DNA from: Takakia lepidozioides
Lineage: Eukaryota; Streptophyta; Takakiopsida; Takakiales; Takakiaceae
Assembly (NCBI GenBank): GCA_030704615.1
Contig: CM060732.1
Coordinates: 63,095,053 to 63,159,052 of the forward strand
Direction of reading: 5' to 3'
Length of the DNA stretch: 64,000 nucleotides
Made by a program: the position numbers and the translations under genes. A model generated the notes under the pieces. The model was not told where the DNA came from and made no database searches. It saw nothing but the letters and a program-made list of their open reading frames with translations. This document shows, piece after piece, positions 1 to 12,038 of this stretch (positions are counted from its first letter, which is position 1; the number at the start of each line of letters is the position of its first letter).

Positions 1-460
1 AGACTTGTAGGTTTCCCAAAGACTGTCCGATGAGAAAGAAGTTAGGGGTAAGACATCCCCGAACTTGTTTCCAGTCTGGGACATGGGTAATGATGTCCTT
101 AAGGATGACCTGAAGGGCTTTCCTACTCTATGCATTAGACTGAAATCTAAATTAAGGACATGTGAACAGCAAACAGATGCAGTAACCTGAAGACAATATC
201 CACTTCCTCATTCGTTGTCCACAGTACTCTAGCCAGAAAGGGACCCTTTTCGATTACATCAAAAACATGGAACTGGTATTTCTGTTCAACCACTTATAAA
301 ATCTTGAGGCTGAGCCTAAAGCCTTGGCCCTGTTGGGTGCTACTTTCTGGGCTACCCACACAGACAACTAGATGATATCTGTAAAACCTGGACTAACTCC
401 TTATACGTTTATACCAGAGTGAGCTTTCACAAAGGTAGTTTCTGTTCCCTTTAGTTCTGC
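1..460 (+). pseudogene. LINE ORF2 C-terminal fragment (dead)
   Basis: This is a degenerate copy of the non-LTR retrotransposon tail that is better preserved on the minus strand at 29640-30660. Shared landmarks are the stretch encoding a DDLKGLPTL-like motif near 105-130, the CTTGAGGCTGAGCC block near 303 and the conserved tail block near 410-460. No reading frame survives, and the copy is cut by the window edge. It lies downstream of WD40 gene A, which runs on the opposite strand. The identification rests on similarity within the window. Confidence 0.6.
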
Positions 461-2684
461 CAACCGGCTTTGGTATTTCAACCTGATCCCAGATGTCTTC
501 ATTCTCCGAATCGAGGATACAAGTAATGTGGGAATCTTGGGGTCCAAGGGTGCCCTCTCAATGGAATCAGCTTTTTGAGGTTAATGGGCTCTCAAGTCAG
601 CTTTCTAGACTCTTGCTGGCAGTAAAAATGAATGGCCTTGCAGAGCCTTGTACATCTGGTGTTTACACTATCTATGTTCGGGAGATATATGAAAGGATTG
701 CACTAAAGCAGGTCATGCTGTAGGTTCCAGCCCCCTTTTGTTGTTGTGGGAGCCATTCATTCTACAGCTCATAAGATACTTTCGCACCGGCTGTTATTTG
801 AGCCAAATATATTTGACCTTGCTACGGTGCCATTCGGATGGGGGAATAGATTTATCCTGAAATTTTGACATGGCAGTGGCGGGCAGTGGTAAAAACTGGG
901 GCCAGCATTATCCCGGCTATTAAGAAAGTATTCGTTCCCATGCATGTCCCCACGAACTGTGTTCCCAATAATGTGGCCCTGATTATGCGCTGGATGTGGA
1001 GGAGGAGGGGAACGTATGGAGTTAGAGTTTTTGAATGCAGCGCTAACCGGCCTCTGGTTATTGGTATACTAGGCCCTCCCCACCCAAACCATGATCTAAG
1101 CCTTCCCCTATAAAAAATAGTGCAGCTGAATAGATTTACACATTGTAGACGCACCCCTAAAGGACGAGAGCTTTTTTGCATTTTTTTAGAAAAACCCGAC
1201 ATGGCCTGACTCGGATGGATGTATGTTGCTGCCAAAGTTCATCCATGTGGATGAACCATACAATGTTGTAACTACATCATATAGGTGGTCAACAAATTTG
1301 AGGTCATTCCACAGTTGGACTGAGCAGATTATAATGTGAGAGTGACTCCCAATTTGTAGGCTCATACAAAAACTCATGGAAAAACTTGGTTTGACCACCA
1401 AGTTCTTCCATGTTCCAGTTTTGGTTCCCCTCCAATTTTTGACCAATTATTGCCTTCCAAGTGGAGGACATTGTGTCCAAATTTTAGCATGTGATGACAT
1501 GTTTTCATTAGTGCCCCTTTGTATGTAACTGTTTAGGGGTTCGTGTTGGCAAAAAATACAAGGTTTTTCTTTGGATGCAACTAACAGCCAAAATTTTGCA
1601 TGAAATTGAAAATTTCAACCCCCTTTCTCAGAACCCTAAGCGATCATTGATCCACATCACCAAGTCAAGACTCTAACATCACACAAAATCTGCACTTTTA
1701 TAAGACAGCTGTTTGTCCAGGAGACAGACAAACAGCTTACACAAGATGGTTTAATCCCCCTTGGGGCCTTGGGTGGAAGAAGAACTAATTATGTACAATG
1801 CCACAATATCCGGAACAATCTGGTGATGGTGTTGGAATCAAGCTTCATGCTAACTGTGGTGCATACATCAGACCTGCATTTGCTGTAACCGGATTGTTCT
1901 TGGGTGTACAGGAGTAAGCCATGGCGATTCCAGGTAGACTTTCACATGTTTTGTGGACCAAAAATGCCACAACTATCTAGGAGGGTTATCCAATGGGGAG
2001 TATGTCCCCAAAAGATACATTATAGCCAACATTTGAATGGACACACCGAGGCATCCTCTGCAGATCATCCCCGTTGGGTCACTAGACCACCTTCAGACTG
2101 GCGATTCACCTAGCCCTTGGCCTTCTCTCGCTGATCATGACGATGACATAAACTGGCGCCACCGCAAGAGCAGGGACTCCAAAGCAAGGCCCACCTGAAC
2201 TTTGAACCTCTTCGTCGCAAGCGCTAGAAGAGGCTCCCTTCACATTTGGGTCTTCTAGTGTTAACTTAGTATTCACAAAAGATCGCTTGCTTACCTTTTT
2301 CCATTGAATCAGCTTGTGATCTTCCTCGTCTGATTCAACGATAGCAGAATCCTTTGTTTGGCCAATCAGCCTTTCTGGCCTGCTACCTTTAGTCCTCTGG
2401 AAATCACATTCTGCATATGTTTTCTCTTAAGTAGGATTCAGGCTTGCTGTCCCAAAAACAGTGAATCCCTCTGAGATTTAAAGCCTCCCCCTAGGAGGAC
2501 AGGTCTGGGTGTTACCCGATCATTCGTTGATGTACTCGCCTTCTGGTTATTTTTTTTCCATGTCTCTCTAATATGAACTACAGGGCCTCCGTCCCCTTTT
2601 ATTAATAAATAAAGAAAACATTTGAAAACAGCAGTCAATGAGTACATTCTCTTTCCAACACCAGAAAGGTGTAAAACTTGGCTG
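461..2684. other. Intergenic, no gene recognised
   Basis: Only short open frames without recognisable domains occur here. A near-perfect 20-bp palindrome lies at 1237-1256 (GTTCATCCATGTGGATGAAC). It differs by one base from the perfect palindrome at 15015-15034 inside a TTAA-flanked element. The block from about 1156 resembles that element's left end (CCCCTAAAGGACGA against CCCCTAAACGACGA), so about 1156-1640 may be a decayed relative. Nothing else is supportable. Confidence 0.4.
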
Positions 2685-2728
2685 ACTCTGTAAATTCACT
2701 GGACGTTAAAGAAACTTTTTTTATCTGT
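2685..2728 (+). repeat. SINE 3' end fragment
   Basis: The sequence TAAATTCACTGGACGTTAAA followed by a T-rich TTTATC tail matches the 3' ends of the full tRNA-derived SINEs at 11614-11797, 11853-12038 and 37838-38033. Only the last 40 or so bases are present, so this is a truncated copy. Confidence 0.6.
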
Positions 2729-2903
2729 GACACTAGCTTCACCATGTGTTCTCTTTATACCTCTTTCATCATTCAACTTGTCAAAGCTAATTCCTTTCAA
2801 TTTGAAACCCTTAATGTGGGGACATACTTTTGCATTAAAGACACAGCATTAAGAACCACAATCACATGCAGTAATCCGTGTAGAATCGTTCTCATTGTCA
2901 TCC

Positions 2904-5900
2904 TTATGCATTTGGATTGGTTGGCGATTCTTGGTCCTTCATGTAAGGTATGACACTGGAAAAAGACGAAAGTCGGACAGGGAGCCCATAATTTTGAAAA
3001 GTTGTAATTTCTCCCCCTAAACTAGCTGTAACTATGACCATGCCCCACCCTGCAGACACCACAGGGTTATTCCCATGGCTACTCCTCTCGGCGTCCATGT
3101 GGTCACTCCCACTACTCTTTGGGGGCGCACCTTGAGGCAATCCAGACCCTGATGTGGACTGACTGCAAAAGGAAGGGAGCTTTTCTTCTGGTGAGGTGGC
3201 AGACTCTTTAGACCCATCCTTGGGTAGGAAGCTGGAGTGGCACTCTGGGTGGGGCAGGCGATCATTGCAGGTGCTCAAAGCAGGTGGACTAAGAAAGGGC
3301 TCTCCCCTTGCATCCGTTGGTGACGCTTTGGGCCTCCCACTCCGAGATTCACCTTGCCCACTCTCTCCCTGCTTTACTGAGGTGACTCCATCCCTGTCAC
3401 CCCTTTCTAGCTTCTTGCCTAATCCACACCGGCATGGAGATAGTCCAAAACATGATGTCGCTCTGGACCGAGACTGATATGTCTTGGAAGTAGATTCCGA
3501 AACTGGACTGGCAGCACGGTCTGCGTGGCTGTGGCCTTTCGAAGGCTCAACTGAGGCCCTTCCACTCCCTCCATGCCCTGACTCTGAGAAAGCATCAGTA
3601 TTCTGGTTTGTTTCGCTTTGCCCTCTTGATGGCGAATGCACTCTATCACTATAAACCCTAAACTCTGACCTGCCTGGAGTTTCCCTGACCAGCACTGAGG
3701 GTCTTGGCTGAGAGGCAACTCCAGGCCAGGTAATAGCCACTGAAACTTGTCGCGAGTAGAAATCTTCACATGATTGTTGCTTCTCTCTGTTATGCGCAGA
3801 CTTTGTGGATGGAGCACTCGCGCTCCCATTCCTCCAGACACACACCCGTGAGTCTTCACTGGCACTGACAATGAAGTCTCCACTTGGGCTGAATGACGCC
3901 GAGCTATGGCTGTTAACATTTCGCAGACCTGCCATATAGTGTATATGTAAGCAAAGCAAGCCAGTAAAACAGGAGGGGTGAAGAGAAAGAAAGAAGTTGC
4001 TAGGTCCACCGGAGGTCAAGGGCCTAAATGACAGAGAAGAGAAACAGAACCAAAGAGCTACAGAAGCAAGGATAGAGAGAGAAGAGAATGTAAGAAAGAT
4101 AGTAAGGAACTTGAGATCGTCCATTGGGAGCTCAAAGAGCTCACTGAACAAGGAACAGGAAGAGAACAGAATTTTGAAAGGCCGCTGGAATCTGAAAGAT
4201 TCATGGGAGAGAGACATAGATGTAATCATAAAATGTACTTGATTCCCATGAGAAGAGACGCCTGGGGCTTGTAACCATACACATCCTTATTTGGATGCCC
4301 GTTGTAATGCATGGGAATTGCCACAGCCTTCCATAACAAACAGCATGCCACCAATTACAAGATAATATTCCAGTATAGGCCGATCTGGAAGTGCTATCTG
4401 TGCGAATTGAAGATGATATATGCAGGCGATGATAAAGTAAAGATTTGCTACTGCAGGGTAGATTGTAAAGCATGCCAATGCAGAGAGTACTTTGTCACCA
4501 ATGTTTGCATGCAATAGCCAGACCTTGCACCCAATTTGTCCAAAGGGAAGAAGAAAGAAAGAGACAAAAACGAACAAGAATTGTGGAAATAATTAACACC
4601 TTTGTACTTCGCAAATAAATTTAGTCCATCATATATCCGAACGCAAGAATCATTTGATGTTACCAACACTTTACGGGCGTCACCTGGCATACACTGTCCA
4701 CCACCAGACCATCAGTTGAGCTTGTTGATCCTCCTTTAACTAGCACATAGCTTAACCATATATTTTGTCACTTCACAAACCAGTGAACCCTCCTGAGAGA
4801 CTTCAGAGGCGGTAATCTCGACCATGGAAACCACCATAATTAAAGTCTTCTTCCCCCAGTATAGTGAACTATGTGGCTACTAGTCAACACTAGTAGTCCA
4901 CACATACTTCTCACCATGACAGATCAAGACGTTTTGAGAAAATGGGTCAAGGAACTTGAGAGGTTGGTATAGTGGGTGTACATGAAGGCCAGTAATTTTC
5001 TTGCTGCAAGCCTTCTTGTTTCGATCACTCCGCACATGGATGTGTGCTTCCAGCTGCAGCCTGTTCCCTGTGGACAGGGATTCTGCACCATGTGACAGGA
5101 TACATGGCTACAGAGCTACCTTCATGCAGTCATAAGAAGGTTAGATGGTAGATAACATCCAGGTTCGGGCACATGGCCATCTTACAAGTGGTCGTGGGTT
5201 CAAAGCCACATAGGTGTATGGATGTCACCCATTATAGCCGACCCAGCTATAAAAGGGGGGTCCAGGGTCAACCGGTCACTTAATGTGTGGGTACCTAAGG
5301 GCTTTTGAGTCCTTGGGGGAGGTTTGGGCAACCGCGCTGCGCGGTTATGGCTGTTAGAAGGTGTCCACCTTTCAAACGGAAGGCAGTAGCCCTTCGGGGT
5401 GAAGTGACACCATAAGTTACACCTGCTTCAGCAGGAGTCTTCCTCCTCTCTCGTAGATGGTGAACTTTTCCCCACTGACTGTCACCCTACGCTATTCATA
5501 AAACGAGGTCCCCGAGTCATGTGAAAGTCTCACAGAGCTATGACAGATGAATGCACCATTTGCAAGATAATCTGGCATCCATTTGCAAGTGGTCCAATTC
5601 AAAGACAGCAGCAGGAGTGTATTTTTGCACCCATGTTCACCACAGAAAAAGGGGAATATAAGCTCATTCTCCTGAATAAAAGGAGATCAAAAGTGCAGTT
5701 TAAAATGTGGGTGATGTCTAAAGACAGTGTTCCCAACCTCCAATGTTGTAGAAACGGCAGATGCCCTTGTATGATCCCACCATCGCCCTCTGCTCAGCCA
5801 GCCCTAACAGCACACATGCCAATTAGAGTGAGTTTCTCACCAAGCGAACAAATAAGTCTCAATCCCTCAATAGTGAAGAGGAAACCATTCAATTGACTAA

Positions 5901-8900
5901 CTTCTACATCCAATGAACAGTTTGGTTTATCATCGCATCAGGATTCCCTTCCCTTCATACTGTAGAGCATTCAACATCTTAGGCCTCACTCGTAGTGAGA
6001 AACAAGAGAGTGAGAGGAGCGAAAGAGAAGTACCAAGACAGATAGACAGTTGGCTAGAGAAAAAGGCAAGCATGACACCTTGCCATCGGGAGTGTAGCAT
6101 ACAGCTGTTACCATCTCTCGCAAATCCCTCCAGTCCACAACTTGGTGGTCTGCAATGCTCCATAGCCGCACTTTGTCATCAAGTGCCCCACTCAGAAAAT
6201 AGCGATTGTCGATTGGATTGAACGCTATGCTTGTCACTACTCCCAATTTCAACAGCCACAAGAATTGCACTAGATTTTTAGCCATGTCTTCAGGGAAACT
6301 ACTAGACACACAAACCTCTCAGTTTTGATATTTTGATGCTTGAGATGGCTTGACTAATAACAGCTAAGATCCATTTGTGATGGAGGCACGTGGATGATGC
6401 TTAGGAGGGGGCTTTATTGCATTCGAGTACCTCCGCCTCAAGGCCATTCAGGAAAGCATTGGATAGGAGATGACATGGTTGTTCATTCTACTCGACATGT
6501 GGCGGTCTGATATAACCTCCCATATAAAAATAAGTCCGTTCCAGAACATGTCTGTCGGAATTGACAATGTGGGTAGTATAAAAAGATTGCAATGTAAGAT
6601 GCTGAAATAAGAGTTTCTGTGATGTAAGAAGCACTGGATTTCACAAAAAAGTTGTTACAGCCACTCTGAGCACGTGCCACAGCATGACATGGTTCTCTAT
6701 TTCCAAAACACAGGTTCTTCCCACACACCGTGTAGTTTTAACTCAAAATTCACTGTCAAGTGCAATGAAGACCTCTGGAGCTCACCGTAGTCATTATGCG
6801 AGAAAGTTCGCAAGCACTCCTCATACGAGATGTGCCACAAGCGCACAGTTTTGTCCATGGACGATGACAGTAGAAACTGCTCTCACATCCCCAATTATCA
6901 CACATTAGCAGCTGGCTAGGGCATGCCAGACACAAATCAAGCCATGATGATAACCGACATTACTGAAAGTTTGGCACAAAATAGCCCCAAGGAAAGGAGA
7001 AATGGCATTGTGTATGATGACAGTATTTTCAGTCGTATAGCTACCCTCTACTGCCGTCCACTAAATGCTGTGTGAGGTTTTCATTCAAGAGAAACAGGAC
7101 TGTTGTCCAATCATGCAAAGAATGTCATAAGCTTTTGAGTAAGCTATATGGCATTCCATCTTAAAGTTGCTACCTAGAGGGGAAAGTATTCACCTCCAGG
7201 ATTGTAGCTACAAGACAAGGACATCTGTGGTGAAAGCACAGTCTTGTAGCTTCAGAGTACTATCTCCCCTCCATGCTTTTGCAGAAGAAAGGAGGCACAA
7301 CCCTGAAGTTAAAACATGTCTCCCTTGCACGTTCTTTTCTTTCTTCAGTCCATTACCTGACTTTGAGACCATGATAAGTCCAACACATCTTCAGTATGGC
7401 CACAAAATGAGCACATTGCTTTTTCAGAGATCCAAAAAAGCTTGGGAACTGGGGCCTCATTCTCCAGATTTTCTGACTGCCTTTTACGAAAGGAATGAAT
7501 TCTGCGTCTCAACACGCTGCGCAATCCTGTCTCTGAGCTCCCCTTCTCTTGTGCAACCCTGCGGTCTCCAACACAGTTATCTGCATTCAGCACGCAATAA
7601 TTGTGGTTTCCCAGTGAGAGGCATGGAAAATGTCTCAGTTGCACTCTTTCGTATTGTTCACCAACTTTGAAAATCTTGAGGCTGAGCCGAAAGCCCTGGC
7701 CCTGTTGGGGTCTAATTGCTGTGCAGCTCACACTCAGCAAGTTGATGCTTGTGTGAAGGGCTTATATATGGAAAACCCGAACTAATTGTCTTTATCATGG
7801 TAAATCACACTACTGGAGTGAGCCCTCGCAAAGGTAGTATCTGTTCCCTTTTGTTCCACCCAAACTGGGCACAGAGTCTATGGCCACAAGGCTACTGCAA
7901 GAGTCTTCTGAATACATTCTTTGGTATTCTTCCAGGATACACAACTGTCTATGCCTTTTTATGAAACTGAGGAACCCAAATGTCCATACCTCACTCAGTC
8001 ACATCACCATCAATTCAGGCTCAATCTCTGATGGGTACAAATCTCACAACCAGCTTTGAGAAGGTTGATGAGGTTTAGCCACATAGACTCAAAGGTACAT
8101 CATTGCCCATTAGCAGACTTTACAAAGGACTCTTAATTAACTCCATGCTAGGTACTGCCCGTTTATGACAAACCACTGATTAAAATTATCGTGTCCCTGC
8201 TACACCTACCTGGATCGGTCCTCGACGGGTGATCAAGAACCTCCCAGATATGCACCTTGCGGTCTTCACCGGCACTAGCGAGGTAGAGTCCATCAGGGCT
8301 GAATTTCATGGTCCAAATTGCACCCTGGTGAGCCTTGATTTCTTGTCCCATGTGGAGATCTGACAGCTCCTTGTAGCTCCTGTGGTGCACCCGCACTTTG
8401 ATTCGCTGGGGCTGCTTCCGTGTAGGTATTGTATCAGAGTTTTCCTCAGTCACAGACCCCAAGCGCCAGACTCCCTTCAACGAGTCCTCTCTATCACGGC
8501 CTCGCATGAATGGACCTCTCAACCGGAGTCCCTTGGGTGAGCCCCATTTTGAAATGCCTCTCTTCAATGACCCCTCTACACCATCATCAGCATTTTGAGA
8601 GCCTTTATTACTGGGTGACTTTTCTCCAATTTCTGGTATGGTCCTGGAGTTGATATTGATAAGCAAACTGTCCTTCTTCAGGACGCCAGAACCAGCATTC
8701 AACTGGGGCCTATTGTCAGCGTGCCCACCTGCCTCTTCCTCTCGTGTCCTTACTTCTTTTTCAAGGTTTGGAAGTGTGAGCACCTTACCTGAGTCAGCGG
8801 CCCTACCTTCATCCCATGTGCTATCAATGCCCATCTTATTCACATCAACCTCCTTCCCACTGCCCAAGTCCCTTATTGCATTTCCAGCCTCCTCAATTTT

Positions 8901-10280
8901 CTCATGTAGCAGCGAGCTGCCATCTTGGTTTGTTGACTCAACCGCTTGATCCCTGTTGTTGGCCTGTAAAATCTCGAGAACCTCACCACCACCTGCCTCC
9001 CCACAATGGTCTTCTGCTAAATCTGGAGGTAAGTCAGGTGAATTAGAGCACAGGGGAGCCAGATTACTCCTGCCCTCCGTCACAAGTGCACCATTCGTAT
9101 CCACAGGTCTTTCTATCCCAAATATTCCTACCTGAGTACCTGTTCCAGACCTGCTAGGCCCTTCGGTATAATTGACTATATTCTCAGAGTAGATTCCCAC
9201 CATCGCCACTGCAGCGTCCACCCTAGGTTGCACCTCGGGAGCACCCAAAGTCAGTAAGCAATCATGTCCGGCACTCCCTCGCTCACCATCAGAAATCTGA
9301 CATACTAGATTCTCCTGCACATGTTATCGTTGTCTCTCTGTTTAATTATTTAGAAACATTCACTTTCTTGAAATTCACTCGACTCACTGCTAGTGCAGGG
9401 AAACCTAATGCAGAACTGGCTCCGACACTGAGAACGCTCTCATGTGTGATCACAAGGGGCCCCTCTATAACATCTTCTGGTGGCCACTTGTGATGACAAC
9501 CACAGGGGGCACTTCAGTCGCTGACCAAGTTGACGGAAAATTCACCAAAAACTTTTCCAAGTTACATAAGGATTTAGTATAAGCTATCTGCGCTTTCCTC
9601 TTCATGTCACACCCTGAGAAGCAGCTTTGTCGGCATTCGTCCTCACCTCCCACTTTGGCAAGAAACACTAGACTCGGAAGTTAAATACATGACTTGCACC
9701 ACAGCGCCTCCCAGCGACGTAAGCCCAGGTCCCTCAGACAATAATTTCTCGAATTTTGTGCGTCACTGCAACTATTCCTGCATGCACGGATTTCTGAGGC
9801 CAGAGCACAAACTATAAACACCAGGTGACCTCCGGGCAAGACATGATATTTCATCGCGTAACTTCCATGAGATCCGAAAAAGTGATCATGGGGGGATCTT
9901 GAGCTTACGCTTTCCTGGATGTCATTCATTCCAGCTGCATGAGTTCCCGTGCAAATCGTCTTTTTCTTGCCGCCGTGGGAAGACAAAGGTTTGACGAGGA
10001 GCTCAAACATATGCCCAGACATATGTTCTTCTCTAAGGTTTCTGATTCCCATTTTCTGGAAAAAGCGTTGCCGCCGCTCATTGATGCTTCCAGGGTCATC
10101 GATCCACACTGAAAATTTGGAACCGAGGAAATGTAAGGGAAGATTTCGGTCATAGATGGCTGCTGCGTTTGTTGGGCTGCTGGGAACACCCAGGTGTTGG
10201 TTAGTCTCGTCATCTGCGCTTGATATTGATGATCTGTCGTCCAAGGCGTTGAGTTTGTCATCTGAGACTCCCCCGTCCAT
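2904..10280 (-). CDS. WD40 repeat protein, plant WDR44-like, copy A
   Basis: This is a multi-exon gene for a WD40 beta-propeller protein of the plant WDR44-like (rabphilin-11-like) family. Its molecular partner is not evident from the sequence. My exon model is 9909-10280, 8210-9314, 7357-7580, 6786-6876, 6079-6236, 5738-5789, 4982-5067, 4600-4693 and 2904-3928. All junctions are GT-AG, phases are 0,1,0,1,0,1,0,1, and the sum is 1068 codons plus stop. Residues about 1-124 contain the family's [15 protein letters not shown]-type N-terminal motif. The first WD repeat ([20 protein letters not shown]) closes exon 2. Further repeats follow ([55 protein letters not shown]), and the C-terminal signature is [14 protein letters not shown]. 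Compared with copy B, the acidic linker in exon 2 is shorter and diverged, and the tail is 22 residues longer. The start is the first ATG of exon 1, matching copy B. Confidence 0.85.
5150..5460 (+). repeat. tRNA-like SINE in intron 6 of gene A
   Basis: A B-box-like GTGGGTTCAAAGCC near 5207-5220 follows a weak A-box-like stretch near 5145-5180. A longer body downstream ends with a block (CATAAGTTACACCTGCTTCA) that recurs in diverged form at 22770-22830. This fits a tRNA-derived SINE lying antisense in the intron spanning 5068-5737. Boundaries are approximate. Confidence 0.5.
7650..7905 (+). repeat. LINE 3' tail fragment in intron 2 of gene A
   Basis: The sequence is similar, in opposite orientation, to the LINE tail at 29640-30130: CTTGAGGCTGAGCCGAAAGC, GTGTGAAGGGCTTATAT and a block ending in GGCCACAAGGCTA. 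It sits in the 7581-8209 intron, antisense to the gene, and encodes nothing intact. Confidence 0.6.
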
Positions 10281-10330
10281 ATTCTATAGAGGGCGATGAG
10301 AGTGAGGACAATGCCGAGAAGACATTACCT
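10281..10330 (-). promoter_or_regulatory. Probable 5' UTR intron acceptor upstream of gene A start
   Basis: Read on the minus strand, the bases before the ATG are a pyrimidine-rich tract ending CCCTCTATAG directly before AATATGG. Copy B has a similar tract ending in AAAG before its ATG. A block of about 40 bp around this point is conserved between the two genes, unlike the DNA further upstream. A 5' UTR intron ending here is plausible, but the upstream exon is not identified. Confidence 0.35.
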
Positions 10331-11613
10331 TGCAAATCGCCATCACCTCTCCCAAATCTGTTGCAGCTTCTCTACCAAATCGGTATAGCTAATTTCGCAA
10401 TCACATAACCCCTTAAGATCGATTGCTCCATTCCACGGACCCAATTAAACCCACGATCCTCTAGCCCCTTACAGTTACCATCAATTGTTGTGCATGCCCG
10501 CCAAAATCAGAAGCGTGGGTTGATGTTCCCGCTTAGAGTGGCACGCTTTTGTAACTAGTAACTTGTAACTGTTGCTTGCTACACCCAGCGGTCCGTCTTG
10601 CCACGTTTCAGTGCCATGGAATGCCCTGTTATAATTCTGGCGACGACCGAAGGTCGGAAGCTAGTTTAGCGTAGAACAGGAGTTAGGTTGCCATAGTGCC
10701 TCGTCATCGTCGCCACATCATCATCGCCACGTTTCATAGACACGTCATTGTAGCCACGTCATCATTGTCAAAGTTTTTGGAACCTGCCCAAAATGCCCAA
10801 AAATAACCAGGAGAGGCCATGGCTTGCAGTGCGGGGAAGGGATGAGCGCGGAGGGATCTGTTTCACACACCGATCGCAGATGGAGACATTTGCAGATTAT
10901 GAGTACACCGGAGCTGACACAGCTGGAATTTGGACCATGGTGGGACAACCACAATTGCAAGGTGTGGCTTTTTCTTAATGTACGATGTGAAGAAGTTTGT
11001 CCATCCTACAAATGTGGGCTCTTGGCTCCTGTTAGTACCATGATTTGGTATCATTCCTTACAAGGTTCTTGGGAGAGTCAGCTTGGTCTTAGCAGGCCGT
11101 GTTTCAATCTCTTCCTGCTAAGCTGTGGTTCTTAGAGACCAATCCGACACTACCTGACTACATACACAAGCAACACACACAAGAGGTCCTTTTGGGTTGA
11201 TGGTCGGTCAAAAAGTCTTTGAAAGAACTTTGTAAACATTGAAAACAACATTGAAAACAAATATCAATATCAAAGACAATTATTTTTTATCAAGACGATC
11301 ATTTTTTATCAAGACAATCATTTTTATCAAGACAATAAAACTAAAATGAGAAACTAAATGATGAGCAACGGAAAAGATATAAACAATCGACTTCCCATCG
11401 AGACAAAACAAATGCTAAATGAAGGGAAAAATAGAGAAAAGGGAGTTCAACTCCTCCTCACTTCTTGGGCATAGATAGAGGTAGCTGCATCAAACAATGG
11501 GATGACCCACCCCTTTTTCTGAAAGTTGAACGGAGTTCTCAGAATTTGTCGCTCATAGTGCGGAGCAACTCAAAGCCCTCGATTCTCTACTGAACCAAGA
11601 TTTCTTCCAACCG
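10331..11613. other. Upstream of gene A, no gene recognised
   Basis: No coding signal is evident. Several CCACGT motifs occur at 10598-10760. A short tandem repeat of about 19 bp in three copies (ATTTTTTATCAAGACRATC) lies at 11281-11337. The promoter of gene A should lie in the first part of this stretch, but no convincing TATA box can be tied to a start. Confidence 0.35.
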
Positions 11614-11797
11614 TGCACTTGAGCAGGTAGCCCAGTGGTTGGGTGTTTGTGCCTCGCATGTGCATAACCTAGGTGATCCTGGGTTCAATCCTTCAACATG
11701 TGCCTTCAGACCATCCAGTGGGCCCTCGATGGCCTGTGTGTTGAGCAATAGGCTCTATAAATTCACTGGACGTTAAACAAACTTTATCTTTATCTTT
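11614..11797 (+). mobile_element. tRNA-derived SINE, copy 1
   Basis: The 5' head has an RNA polymerase III A box (GGTAGCCCAGTGGTTGGG) and a B box (GGGTTCAATCC) with tRNA-like spacing. A unique body and a TTTATC-repeat tail follow. The same unit recurs at 11853-12038 (reverse) and 37838-38033. It has no coding capacity and would depend on a LINE for mobility. Confidence 0.8.
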
Positions 11798-11852
11798 CAA
11801 CCAATGTAATTTTTACTATTTTAAAGGACCAATAATTTTACTGAGAGGAGGG

Positions 11853-12038
11853 ATAAAAGATAAAGATAAAGATTCTTTAACGTCCAGTGAATTTAGAGAG
11901 CCTACTGCTCAACACACAGGCCATCGAGGGCCCAATGGACGGTCTGAAGGCACATGTTGAAGGATTGAACCCAGGATCACCTAGGTTATGCACAGGCAAG
12001 GCACAGACACCCAACCACTGGGCTACCTGCTCAAGTGC
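11853..12038 (-). mobile_element. tRNA-derived SINE, copy 2 (inverted)
   Basis: This is the reverse complement of the SINE at 11614-11797, with the tail (GATAAAGATAAAG) at its left and the tRNA-like head at its right. The two copies face each other across about 55 bp and form an inverted repeat with arms of roughly 180 bp. Confidence 0.8.

Noticed and set aside
852-1235. Overlapping frames on both strands (127 and 82 codons)
   Set aside because: No domain, no paralogue and no splice-supported neighbour. Likely chance.
3196-3477. Plus-strand frames opposite the WD40 exons and opposite the pol regions
   Set aside because: They are antisense shadows of the minus-strand coding exons.
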